Positions 45,724 to 55,262 of a stretch of 64,000 bases of DNA are shown piece after piece. The notes beneath the pieces were generated by a model, which worked only from the letters and a program-made list of their open reading frames with translations, was not told the DNA's origin and made no database searches. The stretch spans positions 94,824,132 to 94,888,131 of the forward strand of contig OY856186.1 of NCBI GenBank assembly GCA_963693315.1, given 5' to 3'. The position numbers were made by a program, and so were the translations under genes. Within the stretch, counting starts at the first letter, position 1; the number at the start of each line of letters is the position of its first letter. The DNA is from Diogma glabrata (lineage: Eukaryota > Arthropoda > Insecta > Diptera > Cylindrotomidae).

Positions 45724-46990
45724 AATTTCGTCCCATAAATCTAAACCTACTATATCAGACTTTGAATTGAAAGTTAAATGCTTTTCTAGGGAAAGATAAT
45801 TATTTAAATGATCAGAAGCATTTAATGAAGCCACAGAAATATTATGCAAAAATTTGAAAATATTATTGTGTTCCGAAATTTGATCAAACCGTTCGCTAAC
45901 AGATTGAATCGCCTGATCAAGGATTTGCAAATAAAATTCAACTTCAAGTTTTTGTTCAGGATTTGATATAATTTCGTCTCTTTCTTCGTACGAAAAAAGT
46001 TGAGGTTTTCGACTAGGGCGCCTTGGAGCATCCGGGAAATTTGGTGGAACATCTAATTTTAAAGCTATTTCTTTAGCTTGCAAGATAAACCCCTGAAATT
46101 TTTCCTCATTTCGTAAGTTCGTCAAAAACTCTTTTGTGCCCTCTAACAAATGTACTGCCGTCGTTAAACAAATAGCAGGACTTTGTAAATATTTGCTAAA
46201 TATATTAATTTTATCAAGAATATTATATCAAATAATTATTAAACAAATAAATTCAAATTGAATAATTTTTAGAGATAAACTATTCGCGTTATTTCTTGTT
46301 ATTCCCTCCTTATCCTTGTCACTTCCTATTTGAACTAAAGCGTCATAAATATTACCTAAACTACACATTAAGGGTTTTAAAGCTTCTATGCGGCTTTCCC
46401 ATCTTGTCGTACAGAGTGGCTTGAGAGTTAATGTTTTCACATTCTGTTTCAAAATGTCCCATCTTGAAACAGAACTAGAAAAAAAACATATAAACATTGG
46501 ACAGTATCAATTTACAGCTTGAAGTGAACATTGAACTGAATCCAGAAGGACTAGGTTAGCTGAATGTGATGCGCATGGCACAAAAAATGCTCGGGGTTCT
46601 ATTTGTTTAATTTGAGCTTGCATTCCAATGTTTTTTCCCTTCACATTAGAGCCAATATTTTGCACCTTTTATCATATCATCGATTTTATTTTGAATAACT
46701 TTAGACACGATTGAAGTTAGTTCATTCTGAATGCTTTTATACAAATATTTATTTTGCGTCTCATTATTAGTTATCCGTCATAGGTGTTCTGAAAGAACAT
46801 TGTCAAATTCAGCAATTGCTTCTACTAATTTGAGAAAATTACCATTATTTTTGTCGTATAACCTGTCTGACCCACCCCTGAATGCCAAAGATTGCATTGA
46901 AAGAAATTTTACAAAAAAAATTTAAGAATTTTTACACAGTGAAAAAAATATTTTTGGTAATAAATTTCGGTAATTAAAATATTTATTTCA
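45724..46990 (-). pseudogene. hAT transposase (ZMYM1-like), central part
   Basis: Pieces in order: NIGSNVKGKNIGMQAQIKQI and EPRAFFVPCASHSANLVLLD (~46540-46670), SRWDILKQNVKTLTLKPLCT and TRWESRIEALKPLM (46380-46480), then LEGTKEFLTNLRNEEKFQGF, VEFYLQILDQAIQSVSERFD and HNNIFKFLHNI (45720-46149). The RAFFVPCxxHSxNL and TRWE motifs belong to the ZMYM1-like hAT group. The N-terminal zinc finger and the catalytic Asp region upstream are missing or too decayed to read. Confidence 0.75.
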
Positions 46991-47095
46991 TTATTTTAAA
47001 TTTATTTTTATTAATTGGGTTTTGGCGCCCTCCAATTTTAGCGCCCCGTCAAACTGTTCGTACTGTTCCATGGAAGCGCCGGCCCTGCCTGAAGA

Positions 47096-47494
47096 CAATC
47101 TCCGTACCCGATCGCAGCTTACTTTGCCAATACCGCTCAAAGCAGTAGTCCAAATCCAAAATATATCTAACCATTTTGGAACATCGCACTCTGCTTCATT
47201 TAATACTTCACTATCGATGAAATCTGTTAAAGGTTTTTTTTTATTCTCAATATATTTTTGCGATACTTTTGCTTCTTGTTCAAATAATATATCATTGATT
47301 TCTTCATCATCGATTGTTTCAATATCTATTTCAGATGATATACAAAATTGTTGATTTGAAATATTGATCAATGATATTTTGTGTTTTAATTGAGTTTGTA
47401 TATAGTACTTGAGAGCTTGATTACTAAATGTGGTAGCTTCTAAATTTGCTTGTTCATAAATTTCTTTTACAAATTCAGCATAACAATATTTCAA
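47096..47494 (-). pseudogene. HEEADT/TGND family: helical segment up to the hAT insertion
   Basis: Reads KYCYAEFVKEIYEQANLEAT, QALKYYIQTQLKHKISLINI and CISSEIDIETIDDEEIND. Translation breaks at the 8-bp duplication CCTGAAGA of the hAT element (47088-47095). The codons on this side (GYGD) join in frame to LQDSIYSITRG at 40098-40105 and beyond when the hAT and one duplication copy are removed, although a frame change lies between this ORF and that junction. Confidence 0.65.
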
Positions 47495-47986
47495 GTGAGA
47501 GCTAATGACAGCACTCGTCGATTTGTAATAACTTCTTGCTGAATATAATTAATCAAGCGTTCTCTGGCAATTTTATGGCCATCTCGTTTCGTGGCCCAAT
47601 CATTAGTTGGAGGTGGATTCATTTTCCTTTGGTATTTGGCAAAATAATTCATCCTACATATATTGTGATACGCCAAAAAAGTATCGTCAATAGAGTTATT
47701 TTCTTCTTGAATTTTCTGTAACATTTCTATATCGCCCAGTTTTGTAAAATAATTTTTAATTTTTTCCAGAAAGGGTATTTTGTTTTTAATTTTACGACAG
47801 TATATTTGTCGCCCTTTACGTTTTCTATTGACTTTTTGACAAAAAAAGCATTTCTTTGCTGACTCATCATCTCCAAAACTTTGTACATCCTTTTCACAAT
47901 CTACATTGTCCTCCTCAACAGTATTATTCAAATCTTCAATATTACTGGTTTCATCATTAATTAATGTCGAACTCTGGTCAATATTT
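47491..47986 (-). pseudogene. HEEADT/TGND family: second Cys-rich exon
   Basis: Begins after an acceptor (TTATTTACAG, ending at 47987). It carries an acidic linker, then CFFCQKVNRKRKGRQIYC, a basic helix, DDTFLAYHNICRMNYFAKYQ and RLINYIQQEVITNRRVL. The CxxC...H..C arrangement suggests a second zinc-binding unit. It continues in the next frame at 47096-47494 through a frameshift near 47492. Confidence 0.65.
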
Positions 47987-48159
47987 CTGTAAATAATAAC
48001 GTGCAAAGCAATTTTAAAATTAAAAAATAAATAATTTCAAGAATCTTTTTAGAGATTTGTATTTGTACAGAAACAATAATTGAAAAAAATTGTAATGGCA
48101 TAATTTCAAAAACAGTAGATTCAGATGATCTTGTTTTGAAAAATGAACAAAAATTCTAA

Positions 48160-48279
48160 CAAGTGAAGTGCATGACAATGGGTTCGGTTCTACATTTGGA
48201 GCAGACGTTAAAGATATCGAGGAATCAATGATTCCAGTAGATTGAGACGCTGATGATGTTGAAGCAGTTGGCTCAGTGC
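48160..48279 (-). pseudogene. HEEADT/TGND family: small Ser/Thr-rich exon
   Basis: Preceded by a good acceptor (TCTCATACACAG) and reads TEPTASTSSASQSTGIIDSS, then ISLTSAPNVEPNPLS. It lies in the correct order between the Cys-rich exon at 53.5 kb and the exon at 48.0 kb. The donor side is uncertain. Confidence 0.4.
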
Positions 48280-48954
48280 TGTGTATGAGAAATTATTAAA
48301 AAAAAATTAAAAATTGTTTATTTGAGAAACATGCAAGTAAATAGAGTGTCTACATAAATATCACATAGCATCATCGATATTGAAAAAATTATCCCATATT
48401 AAATTACTATTTAGTAAAATAGTCATACAAGAACATAAATTTAAATGATAAAAAATTTAGTATATATGTTGCATAGCAATGGATAATATAATTACATGAA
48501 TACCTCGCATAGTACGGTTAATCGGTTCCACCATTTAGCCGTACTATTTGAAACCGGACTAATCGAGGAACTAACTACATACAAAAAACGATAATTTGTT
48601 CCATACAATTTGTTTTTTTCCTGTTTTTCAACAAAGGAAACGAGAGTAATATATTCAAATGTACGAACATATATATTTATTAAAAATAACTAACAAAACA
48701 ATTCATTTTAAATGGTTAAAAATACTAGATAAACAAAAACAATTCACTTTAAATTCTAATGTTTTAATTCATTTTTTATTGCCAAAAAATTGCAATAACG
48801 ATGTCTGGATCATTTTTGGTCGTTTCTCCTGATACAATTCTTTGTAGCAACGAATTGTATTGTTTATTGTTCGACGAATTGTAATGCTACGTTCGATATT
48901 AGGATCAACTTCCATATTATAATCTGAAACTTTTTCGACCATTCCAATAATTTT

Positions 48955-49641
48955 TTAAAGCTGTTCAGCCGTTAAATCTTCTGTAGACATTTCAGCACAG
49001 TTATCGTTGTCTGAGTTGTCATTCTGTTCTTCATAAGCTCGTTGCTCGTCTATGTTAATAAGTGTTTCATTATCGAGCTCGTTCGTGCTAGATTGAATGC
49101 ATTCAATTACGTTGTCACAATCCAGATCTTCGAAACCAAGTTGCTGTCCAAGCTCCACTATGTTATTGGTAACTTCCGAAAAATGCATTTCAAACCCAGT
49201 GAAATCATTAGCACAATGTGGTATGATATGTTTCCAAACGGCTCTCATATTGCTTGTTGTCACTTCATGCCATGCTTCGCCTATATTTTCGAGAGCATTT
49301 CTGATGTTGTAACTCTTCCAAAATTCTATTAAAGTAGGTGCATTTTCTCCTGTTGTTGCTTTAATGGCTTGTGAAAAAGTGCGGCGCAAATAATAGCTCT
49401 TAAATGTTGCAATGACACCTTGATCCATTGGTTGAATTATCGATGTCGTATTTGGTGGAAGAAATGTTATTTGAACGTTTTCATTTAAATCGCTAAGACC
49501 GGTGGGATGACCTGGAGCATTATTCAAGATCAATAAAATCTTAAAATCCAACCCATTTTCTCGACAATACCGTTTTGTTGTAGGGCAAAAATAGCTCGTG
49601 AACCAATCTTCAAATAAAGTTTTTGTGACCCACGCTTTCTT
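48955..49641 (-). pseudogene. Tigger transposase C-terminal part, catalytic Asp changed to Asn
   Basis: KKAWVTKTLFEDWFTSYFCP continues from the central part. The second catalytic box reads LLILNNAPGHP where intact Tigger proteins have an Asp (LLxLDNAPGHP), so the enzyme should be inactive. NTTSIIQPMDQGVIATFKSY carries the third Asp. An acidic tail ends at a stop near 48955. The N-terminal six residues of the open frame are contributed by the MITE terminus. Confidence 0.85.
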
Positions 49642-49645
49642 ATTT

Positions 49646-50325
49646 GTGCCCATAATTATGAAAGTGGTCTAAGTCAAAATTTTAAAAAAATGAGTTTATC
49701 CGTTATATCGCATCAAATTACTTCAAACTAAATTAGTCCAATGTAATTTGTACGATATTGTCAAAAAAGACCCGTTATAGAGTACTTGTTATTTCAACAA
49801 AAATTTAATTTATATAGAGTTAATTATGATAGTAATCTCAGACAAAATTTGAAGAAAAAAAAAACAAAAAAAAATTGGACAAAATGTCAAAAATAATTGC
49901 CAAAACGTTGTGTTGCAAAGTTTTTATATCTCGGTCCATAGGCTCATAAAAATGAGCTATTCCTCCTCAATGTCAAAATTGCTCTTTTTAAGTGAAAGTT
50001 AATGGTGACAAAATAATGAGTTGGGAAAATAATTAATAAATAACATTAGAATTTCGAAATTTGCTTTTGCGTTAAGTCATTTATACGCCGTTCAGTTAAT
50101 TATGAAAATGCTCTAAGTCAATTCAAACTGTAAAAAGCATATTTCGGAATGAGATTTATACAAAATTTCACATCCATAATAAACTTTCATTATTGAAGAC
50201 TAACAAAGCCCTAAAATAAAATTTTTCATAATAGAGAAATGTTTTTTAATTTAATCATTTGCAAACCTTTAAATATCTCAAAACAAGAAATGTATGACTT
50301 AGACCACTTTCATAATTATGGGCAC
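49646..50325. mobile_element. 680-bp MITE with GTGCCCATAATTATG ends
   Basis: The ends are GTGCCCATAATTATGAAAG and CTTTCATAATTATGGGCAC, complementary for about 31 bases (to AAGTCA). It is flanked by ATTT at 49642-49645 and 50326-50329. There is no coding frame inside. Its removal rejoins the Tigger frame WRSN-KKAW exactly. Confidence 0.85.
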
Positions 50326-50329
50326 ATTT

Positions 50330-50796
50330 GAACGCCACAACACTGGGAAATTATTTTTTGATAAACCCTTAAGAGCTCGAGGATTTTCCGCACGGTATAC
50401 AAGCATCGGTTTTAGTTTGAAATCCCCTGCTGCATTTCCACCTAATAATAGTGTAAGACGATCTTTTGAGATTTTATATCCAGGGCTTGACTTCTCATTG
50501 ACTGCTATAAAAGTGCGTGATGGCAACTTTTTCCAATACAATCCATTTTCGTCAACGTTGAATATTTGTTCATCTCTGTAGCCACCTTTTACTATAATTT
50601 CAGATAATTCTTTCGGATATTTTAAAGTAGCCTCTTTATCTGCACTTGCAGATTCACCAACAGTACGCACACTGTGAATACCAGTTCGTTCCTTGTAACG
50701 AAAAAACCATCCATGACTTGCCTTAAAGATTTCACTAGCTCCTGCACCTTCATTTTCTACTTCATCAATAGTCTCCAAGTCTTTGTAAAGACTTAT
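50330..50796 (-). pseudogene. Tigger transposase central part (second HTH and first Asp)
   Basis: Starts at the palindrome edge: SLYKDLETIDEVENEGAGAS, then FKASHGWFFRYKERTGIHSV, the end of the CENP-B HTH domain. IFNVDENGLYWKKLPSRTFI carries the first catalytic Asp. DRLTLLLGGNAAGDFKLKPM and FPVLWRSN close it. The frame is open over this piece and stops only because of the MITE at 49646-50325. Confidence 0.85.
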
Positions 50797-52639
50797 AGGC
50801 CAATAGAATAACGGAAAAAGATATGGTTTACGTGTTGTTGTCGGTAACAGGTCAGAAATTTTTTTAATCTCTGGAGTATTGTACTCACATAATGGACATG
50901 CCGAGTCCACTCGACCGACACATGGGGACTGGAGTTATGCAACAAAGTATGCTGGAAATTTATTTTTGCTTCCTTGTAAGCGGTATAACTCGTAAATGGT
51001 GCACTTTAGGATACTGGTGCCGAAGAACTTTTTTGTTCCTTAAATGTTTTTCTATAACTTAAAATAAAAAAAAAACAAAAATAATTCGTTTTGTTGAAAA
51101 TTTTTGCGAAAAAATGTCTAAAAAACGAAATTTTTCAATTGAATTTAGTTGTTTGCAAATAATTTTTATAACATAATTGAGCCCCTTGTAGCTGAAACCT
51201 CAACAAAAAAAGTATGCTTCAGAACGTTTCATTCGGCCTGATAGTTTTTGCACAATTCCATTTTGCACTTAATGCCCCTAAAAAAGTTGTTAACTTTGGG
51301 CAGGCCGCAAGGTCTGAGTTTTCATCCAATCGCAATCTGCTTGACGGGAATTGAAAGGGTGTAGTGTCAGCTTTAAATAGCATTTGTGTTGCTTATACCC
51401 ATATTTAATATTAACAACAATTACAGTGGTTTGAAAAACCCGTGAAAATTCCTTAGTTGCAAAATTAAATTTCTCAACGAATTTTCCACTTAGCGAGATG
51501 CGGTTTTAAAATTTGCAAATTCCTTAAAAAACCGAAGATTTAAAAATAAACCTCTCTAACATGATTTGGACTGAGTTATGGCCCAGTTTGTTTTTGAAAC
51601 CACGATTGTGACATTGATTTTGTATGCCATATATCGACAGGAACCGAGAATTTCCCTTCAAAATGATACTGTTGTGCTCACAAGATGCTAAGTCTGTGCC
51701 TACCCAACACGCGATTGGTTACTTTGACTCCTGCTAGTAACGTACTCTAGGAACAAATAAAACGTACTGTATAGTATACGTAAAACGTACGTAGCGACAC
51801 GATGTATAATTGAGTATTATTGTAATGACAAATAAATTTAATGAAAAAGTAATGAACTACTTATGTGTAATCATGTCCCAAATCATGTTAGAGAGGTATA
51901 TTTTCTAAAATCTGAGGTTTTCTAAGCACTTTGCAAATTTTAAAAACGCATCTCGCTAAGTTGAAAATTCGTTGAGAAATTTAATTTTGCAACTAAGAAA
52001 TTTTCGCGGGTTTTTCAAACCACTGTAATTGTTGTTAATATTGAAAATGGATGAGCAACACAAATGTTATTTAAAGCTGACACTACACCCTTTCAATTTC
52101 CGTCAAGCAGATTGCGATCGGATGAAAACTCAGACCTTGCGGCCTGCCCAAAGTTAACAACTTTTTTAGAGGCATTAAGTGCAAAATGGAATTGTGCAAA
52201 AACTATCAAGCCGAACGAAACGTTCTGAAGCATACTTTTTTTGTTGAGGTTTCAGCTACAAGATAAAGGGGTCAGTTATGTTATAAACAATTATTTGCAA
52301 ATAACTAAATTCAATTGAAAAATATCAATTTTTAGACATTTTTTCGCAAGAATTTGCAACAAAACAAATTATATTTGTTTTTTTTTATTTCAAGTTATAG
52401 AAAAACATTTAAGGAACAAAAAAGTTCTTCGGCACCAGTATCCTAAAGTGCACCATTTACGAATTATATCGCTTACAAGGAAGCAAAAAAAAATTTCCAG
52501 CACACTCATAACTCCAGTCTCCAGGTGCCGGGCGAGTGGACTCGGCATGTCCATTATGTGAGTACCCTACCCCAGAGATTAAAAAAATTTCTGACCTGTT
52601 ACCGACAACAACACGTACAATCCGTTATTCTATTGGCCT
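50797..52639. mobile_element. 1.84-kb giant-palindrome (foldback) element
   Basis: Ends AGGCCAATAGAATAACGG and its complement. The arms of roughly 800 bases (50797 to ~51600, and ~51880 to 52639) are inverted copies of each other with scattered differences, around a unique centre of ~280 bases. No coding frame. Removal rejoins the Tigger frame (AKALI-SLYKDL) with a 2-3 bp duplication (AT or ATA). A non-autonomous foldback element of unknown source. Confidence 0.8.
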
Positions 52640-52961
52640 ATTAGTGCTTTTGCTTGAATCTCCATTTGACTAAGTGGAATACGTTTTTGATTAAGGTCTT
52701 CTATCCATATAGATAATAGCCGCTCCATGTTTACTATTCGAGTGCTTCTAATTTTGGTCACTAACTTTTGCGATTTGTATTCGTTTTTATTTTTATAATT
52801 TTTCGAACTGACGCTTCGTCCATTCCTTTTTCTCTTCCTATTTTAGCAAAAGAAGCACCTTCTTCATGAAGTTTAATTACAGCAAGCTTTTGTTCTAAAG
52901 TGAGCCATTTGCGTTTTTTGGTACCGGCAGAGTCACTTTCACACTTTCTTTTTTCGCTCAT
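52640..52961 (-). pseudogene. Tigger transposase N-terminus (CENP-B-type HTH)
   Basis: Met at 52961, a nuclear-localisation-like KKRKW, then LTLEQKLAVIKLHEEGASFA and KIGREKGMDEASVRKI, the pipsqueak/CENP-B N-terminal helix-turn-helix that binds the element ends. After a frameshift near 52765 it continues MERLLSIWIEDLNQKRIPLS, the second CENP-B-type helical domain, up to the palindrome insertion. Confidence 0.8.
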
Positions 52962-53274
52962 TTTTTTTCAAATGAGTAATTAAAATCTAACTATCCAAAA
53001 ATCAACTTTACTCTAGAATTGCGAATCGAAAACTAATAGAAAAAAAAAACAAAATGTCATATGAATGATTTTGGTCTATGTTTTCATAATAAAGGGGAAA
53101 ACCCGAAAATCATTAAAAATAATTTTATATATGTACATATTATGTATGCACATATTATTTTTTTTAAGAATAATTTTTTCCTAGAATTTTTTTTCTTTTC
53201 ATGTATGTTTTTTTTTTATTTTAAATTTCAAAACCGTACTGTAGTGAAACCGTACTATGCGAGGTATTCCTGTA

Positions 53275-53536
53275 TTAAGTATTCCCGAGAAGAGTCGAGC
53301 ATTTCCGAACATACTCGAATTCTCCGACGCTTGATCGAGTAAACGATAAATACGTGGGAAAGTTTACTATTGCATTAAATATATTCATAATATATTATAC
53401 TGTAAATTTACTATGAAAATATATAATATATACATAATATGCTTTCTAAAATTATTGTTTAAAGAATGTAACAATAATTTTACAATACTAATGCTCGATT
53501 TTACATAATTACGTGAAAATATGAATTCTTAATAAA
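53275..53536. other. AT-rich spacer (probable intron of the HEEADT/TGND gene)
   Basis: Nothing else recognised. Confidence 0.35.
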
Positions 53537-53880
53537 TTACTTTTCAATTATTTTAAAAATAAAGTAAAAAAATATTCGATCGACTTTTCTTTCATAAGAC
53601 AAATATTTAGATTTCACTCGAAATTGTTTGTAACAAGAGGAATGATAACCTATTACTTCGTCATTCCAATTTTCAGGCAATGCAACATCTCGATATTTAT
53701 GTTGATGATGCTTTCGAGCAGATAGAAAAGTTTTGCAAGAACGCCAAACGTCTTTATTAAATTTCTTCACTGCTTCTCTTTTCTCTCGTAAAGTAGGGTT
53801 TTCACAAAGCAAATTACACAAAAAACACTCCATAATTATTTTGCAGCACAAAAAACATTTCTGTGCTGCAGGTCGATATA
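53537..53880 (-). pseudogene. HEEADT/TGND family: N-terminal Cys/His exon
   Basis: Reads QKCFLCCKIIMECFLCNLLC, then KKFNKDVWRSCKTFLSARKH, QHKYRDVALPENWNDEVIGY and HSSCYKQFRV. The spaced Cys pairs followed by GYHSSCYKxF form a probable zinc-binding unit that opens proteins of this family. The 5' side is fused to a Penelope fragment, so the true start is lost. The next coding part lies beyond the Tigger element, so Tigger sits in an intron. Confidence 0.55.
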
Positions 53881-53884
53881 TTGT

Positions 53885-54150
53885 TTCGATATAAGCGGTC
53901 GATATATTGTTTGGTTTGACCCACATACGTACGTTTCTTTGCAAGAGCATTCTATCTCGTATATTAAAAAGGATTCCTTGCCTTTTGGAATAATGTCTTT
54001 ATAGTTTTGATAAAAACTGATTTGCCTAAACAAACACAAGATCTATTGACTGCTTTTATGTTATATCGTTTTAGAAGTGATTTTATGTTTTCAAACATAT
54101 GTTTTACGTAAGGTAAAGATATACATTTGTTATTCTAAACCTTGTATTCT
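53885..54150 (-). pseudogene. Penelope-like fragment (polymerase-nuclease bridge)
   Basis: LPYVKHMFENIKSLLKRYNI corresponds to IPYVKCLFEKIQNLLKPYNI of the Penelope element at 17.3 kb. YEIECSCKETYVCGSNQ is the start of its GIY-YIG nuclease, in other frames. The fragment is about 250 bases and abuts the first Cys-rich exon of the HEEADT/TGND gene, creating a meaningless chimeric frame. Confidence 0.7.
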
Positions 54151-55262
54151 AAACCTTGTCTACGGGAGCATTCTCAGCTGACACCCTATGTTTGTTATTT
54201 GCCATCCAGTGGTCTAATTCCCTAACGAAAAAATGCACAAAATGATAAAAGGATAAAATGATAACTCATATTTTTCCCGAATTGAGATTCCGTATGACAA
54301 ATGATAAAATGATAATGATAAAAATTTTTATCATTAGTGAAAATGATAAGTTTTTTTCCTTCACCAAGGTGGAGAAAACGTTTATCACTGATGATAAAAA
54401 TTTGTTAAAAACAATTTGACATTAAACTTATATCGTTTTCTTTCTGACGAAATATTCGAAAAGTAAATACAGGTGTCCCTTGAATTATGCGGTAGTTTGG
54501 TACCTTTAAAACAGCGCAAAATTCAAAAACGCACAATTCAAGACTAAGATTAGATACAAAATTGCGGGTTTGGTACCAAAAAAAAATATTTATGATCATA
54601 AAAATCTATTTTTACTATTTGTTCACGCATTATCGTGAATTGTTAAATAGTTTACCTGAAAAATCAAAATATTTTAAATTAGAATCAAAACAAAACCAAT
54701 TAAAGATTTATAAAATTATGCAAAACATTACCAAAACAATCCTTTTGAAATGTCAACGAAACTTTCAATTTTGAATTGACGTGTTCGGTATATTTTGATC
54801 ATTCATTTGATATTTTCAATTTTCACATTGAATTTATGTGTTCGTTATTCTATATTATTAATTCGATAGTTTCGAGATCGTTGGTAAACTTGACAGCTGT
54901 GATTTGTGGAGTTTTGGCTTTCTATAAAATGGACTGTTTTTGGTAGTTTTGCTCTCTTATTTCTTACGAATTTATATCTGAATAGTATAGTCAGTAAAAA
55001 GTGTTGTTTGTATTACCATGTAGTTGGTTGAGTATGAGCTAAGCTCTCTCTTTTAGTTTTAAGTGAATTTTAAATATTTTGTATTCCCATGTGTTAAAAT
55101 CAGTAATTGTAAAATTAATAAATGAAGTTTTTATAAAGTTGTGTGCATCAGGTCAGTTTTTTAATGTAAATATAAATTAACCAAATAGTTTTTTCTTTGT
55201 TCTCTGACAAATATTCGTCGAGTGTGCATGCAGTAAAAACCTCGTATAAGTTTTCATCGATT
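54151..55262. other. AT-rich spacer with a Tigger-like end
   Basis: CAGGTGTCCCTTGAATTATG at 54470 after TA resembles a pogo/Tigger terminus; its partner was not found. ATGATAAA repetition occurs near 54240-54400. No gene supported. Confidence 0.35.

Larger units (their letters stand above)
40106..47087 (-). mobile_element. hAT transposon with 8-bp duplication, split by a LINE
   Basis: The ends are CAGTGCCTAGCG (40106) and GCGCCGGCCCTG (47087). The flanking 8-bp duplication CCTGAAGA is exact (40098-40105 and 47088-47095), the hAT hallmark. About 2.1 kb belongs to the hAT; the rest is a LINE (40825-45716). The minus-strand transposase is in several frames. The element lies inside the HEEADT/TGND gene, whose frame resumes after it. 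Confidence 0.9.
48495..53272 (-). mobile_element. Tigger/pogo transposon hosting two other insertions
   Basis: The ends are CATGAATACCTCGCATAGTA (left) and CAGGAATACCTCGCATAGTA (right, complemented), close to the Tigger CAGGxATACCTCG terminus. TA flanks both sides (48493-48494, 53273-53274). The minus-strand transposase is in three pieces separated by a 680-bp MITE (49646-50325) and a 1.84-kb palindrome (50797-52639). Removing them restores a ~2.25-kb element of typical size. It sits in an intron of the HEEADT/TGND gene. Confidence 0.9.
32191..53880 (-). mobile_element. Uncharacterised HEEADT/TGND repeat-family gene, spread over 22 kb by insertions
   Basis: A single minus-strand multi-exon gene can be followed from Cys-rich N-terminal exons (53.9 and 48.0 kb) to an acidic C-terminus (32191). 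It is interrupted by a Tigger element (48495-53272), a hAT element with a LINE inside (40106-47087) and a 3.9-kb TIR element (32261-36154). Without these the coding span is about 6 kb. Landmarks are DNYDRFVETSSGKN, FNRCRQIHPLL, FSRIPVDLTLEQTINADAAS, HEEADT, CTDSDIPIIML and FTGNDYNPAFFRKGKKT. Proteins of this shape recur in many animal genomes and look repeat-derived, but no enzymatic function is established to my knowledge. Stops and frameshifts mark it as a pseudogene; no element termini were found. Confidence 0.7.

Noticed and set aside
54562..54774. 70-residue plus-strand frame with many Tyr/Phe/Lys
   Set aside because: Composition typical of random AT-rich sequence; no supporting signal.
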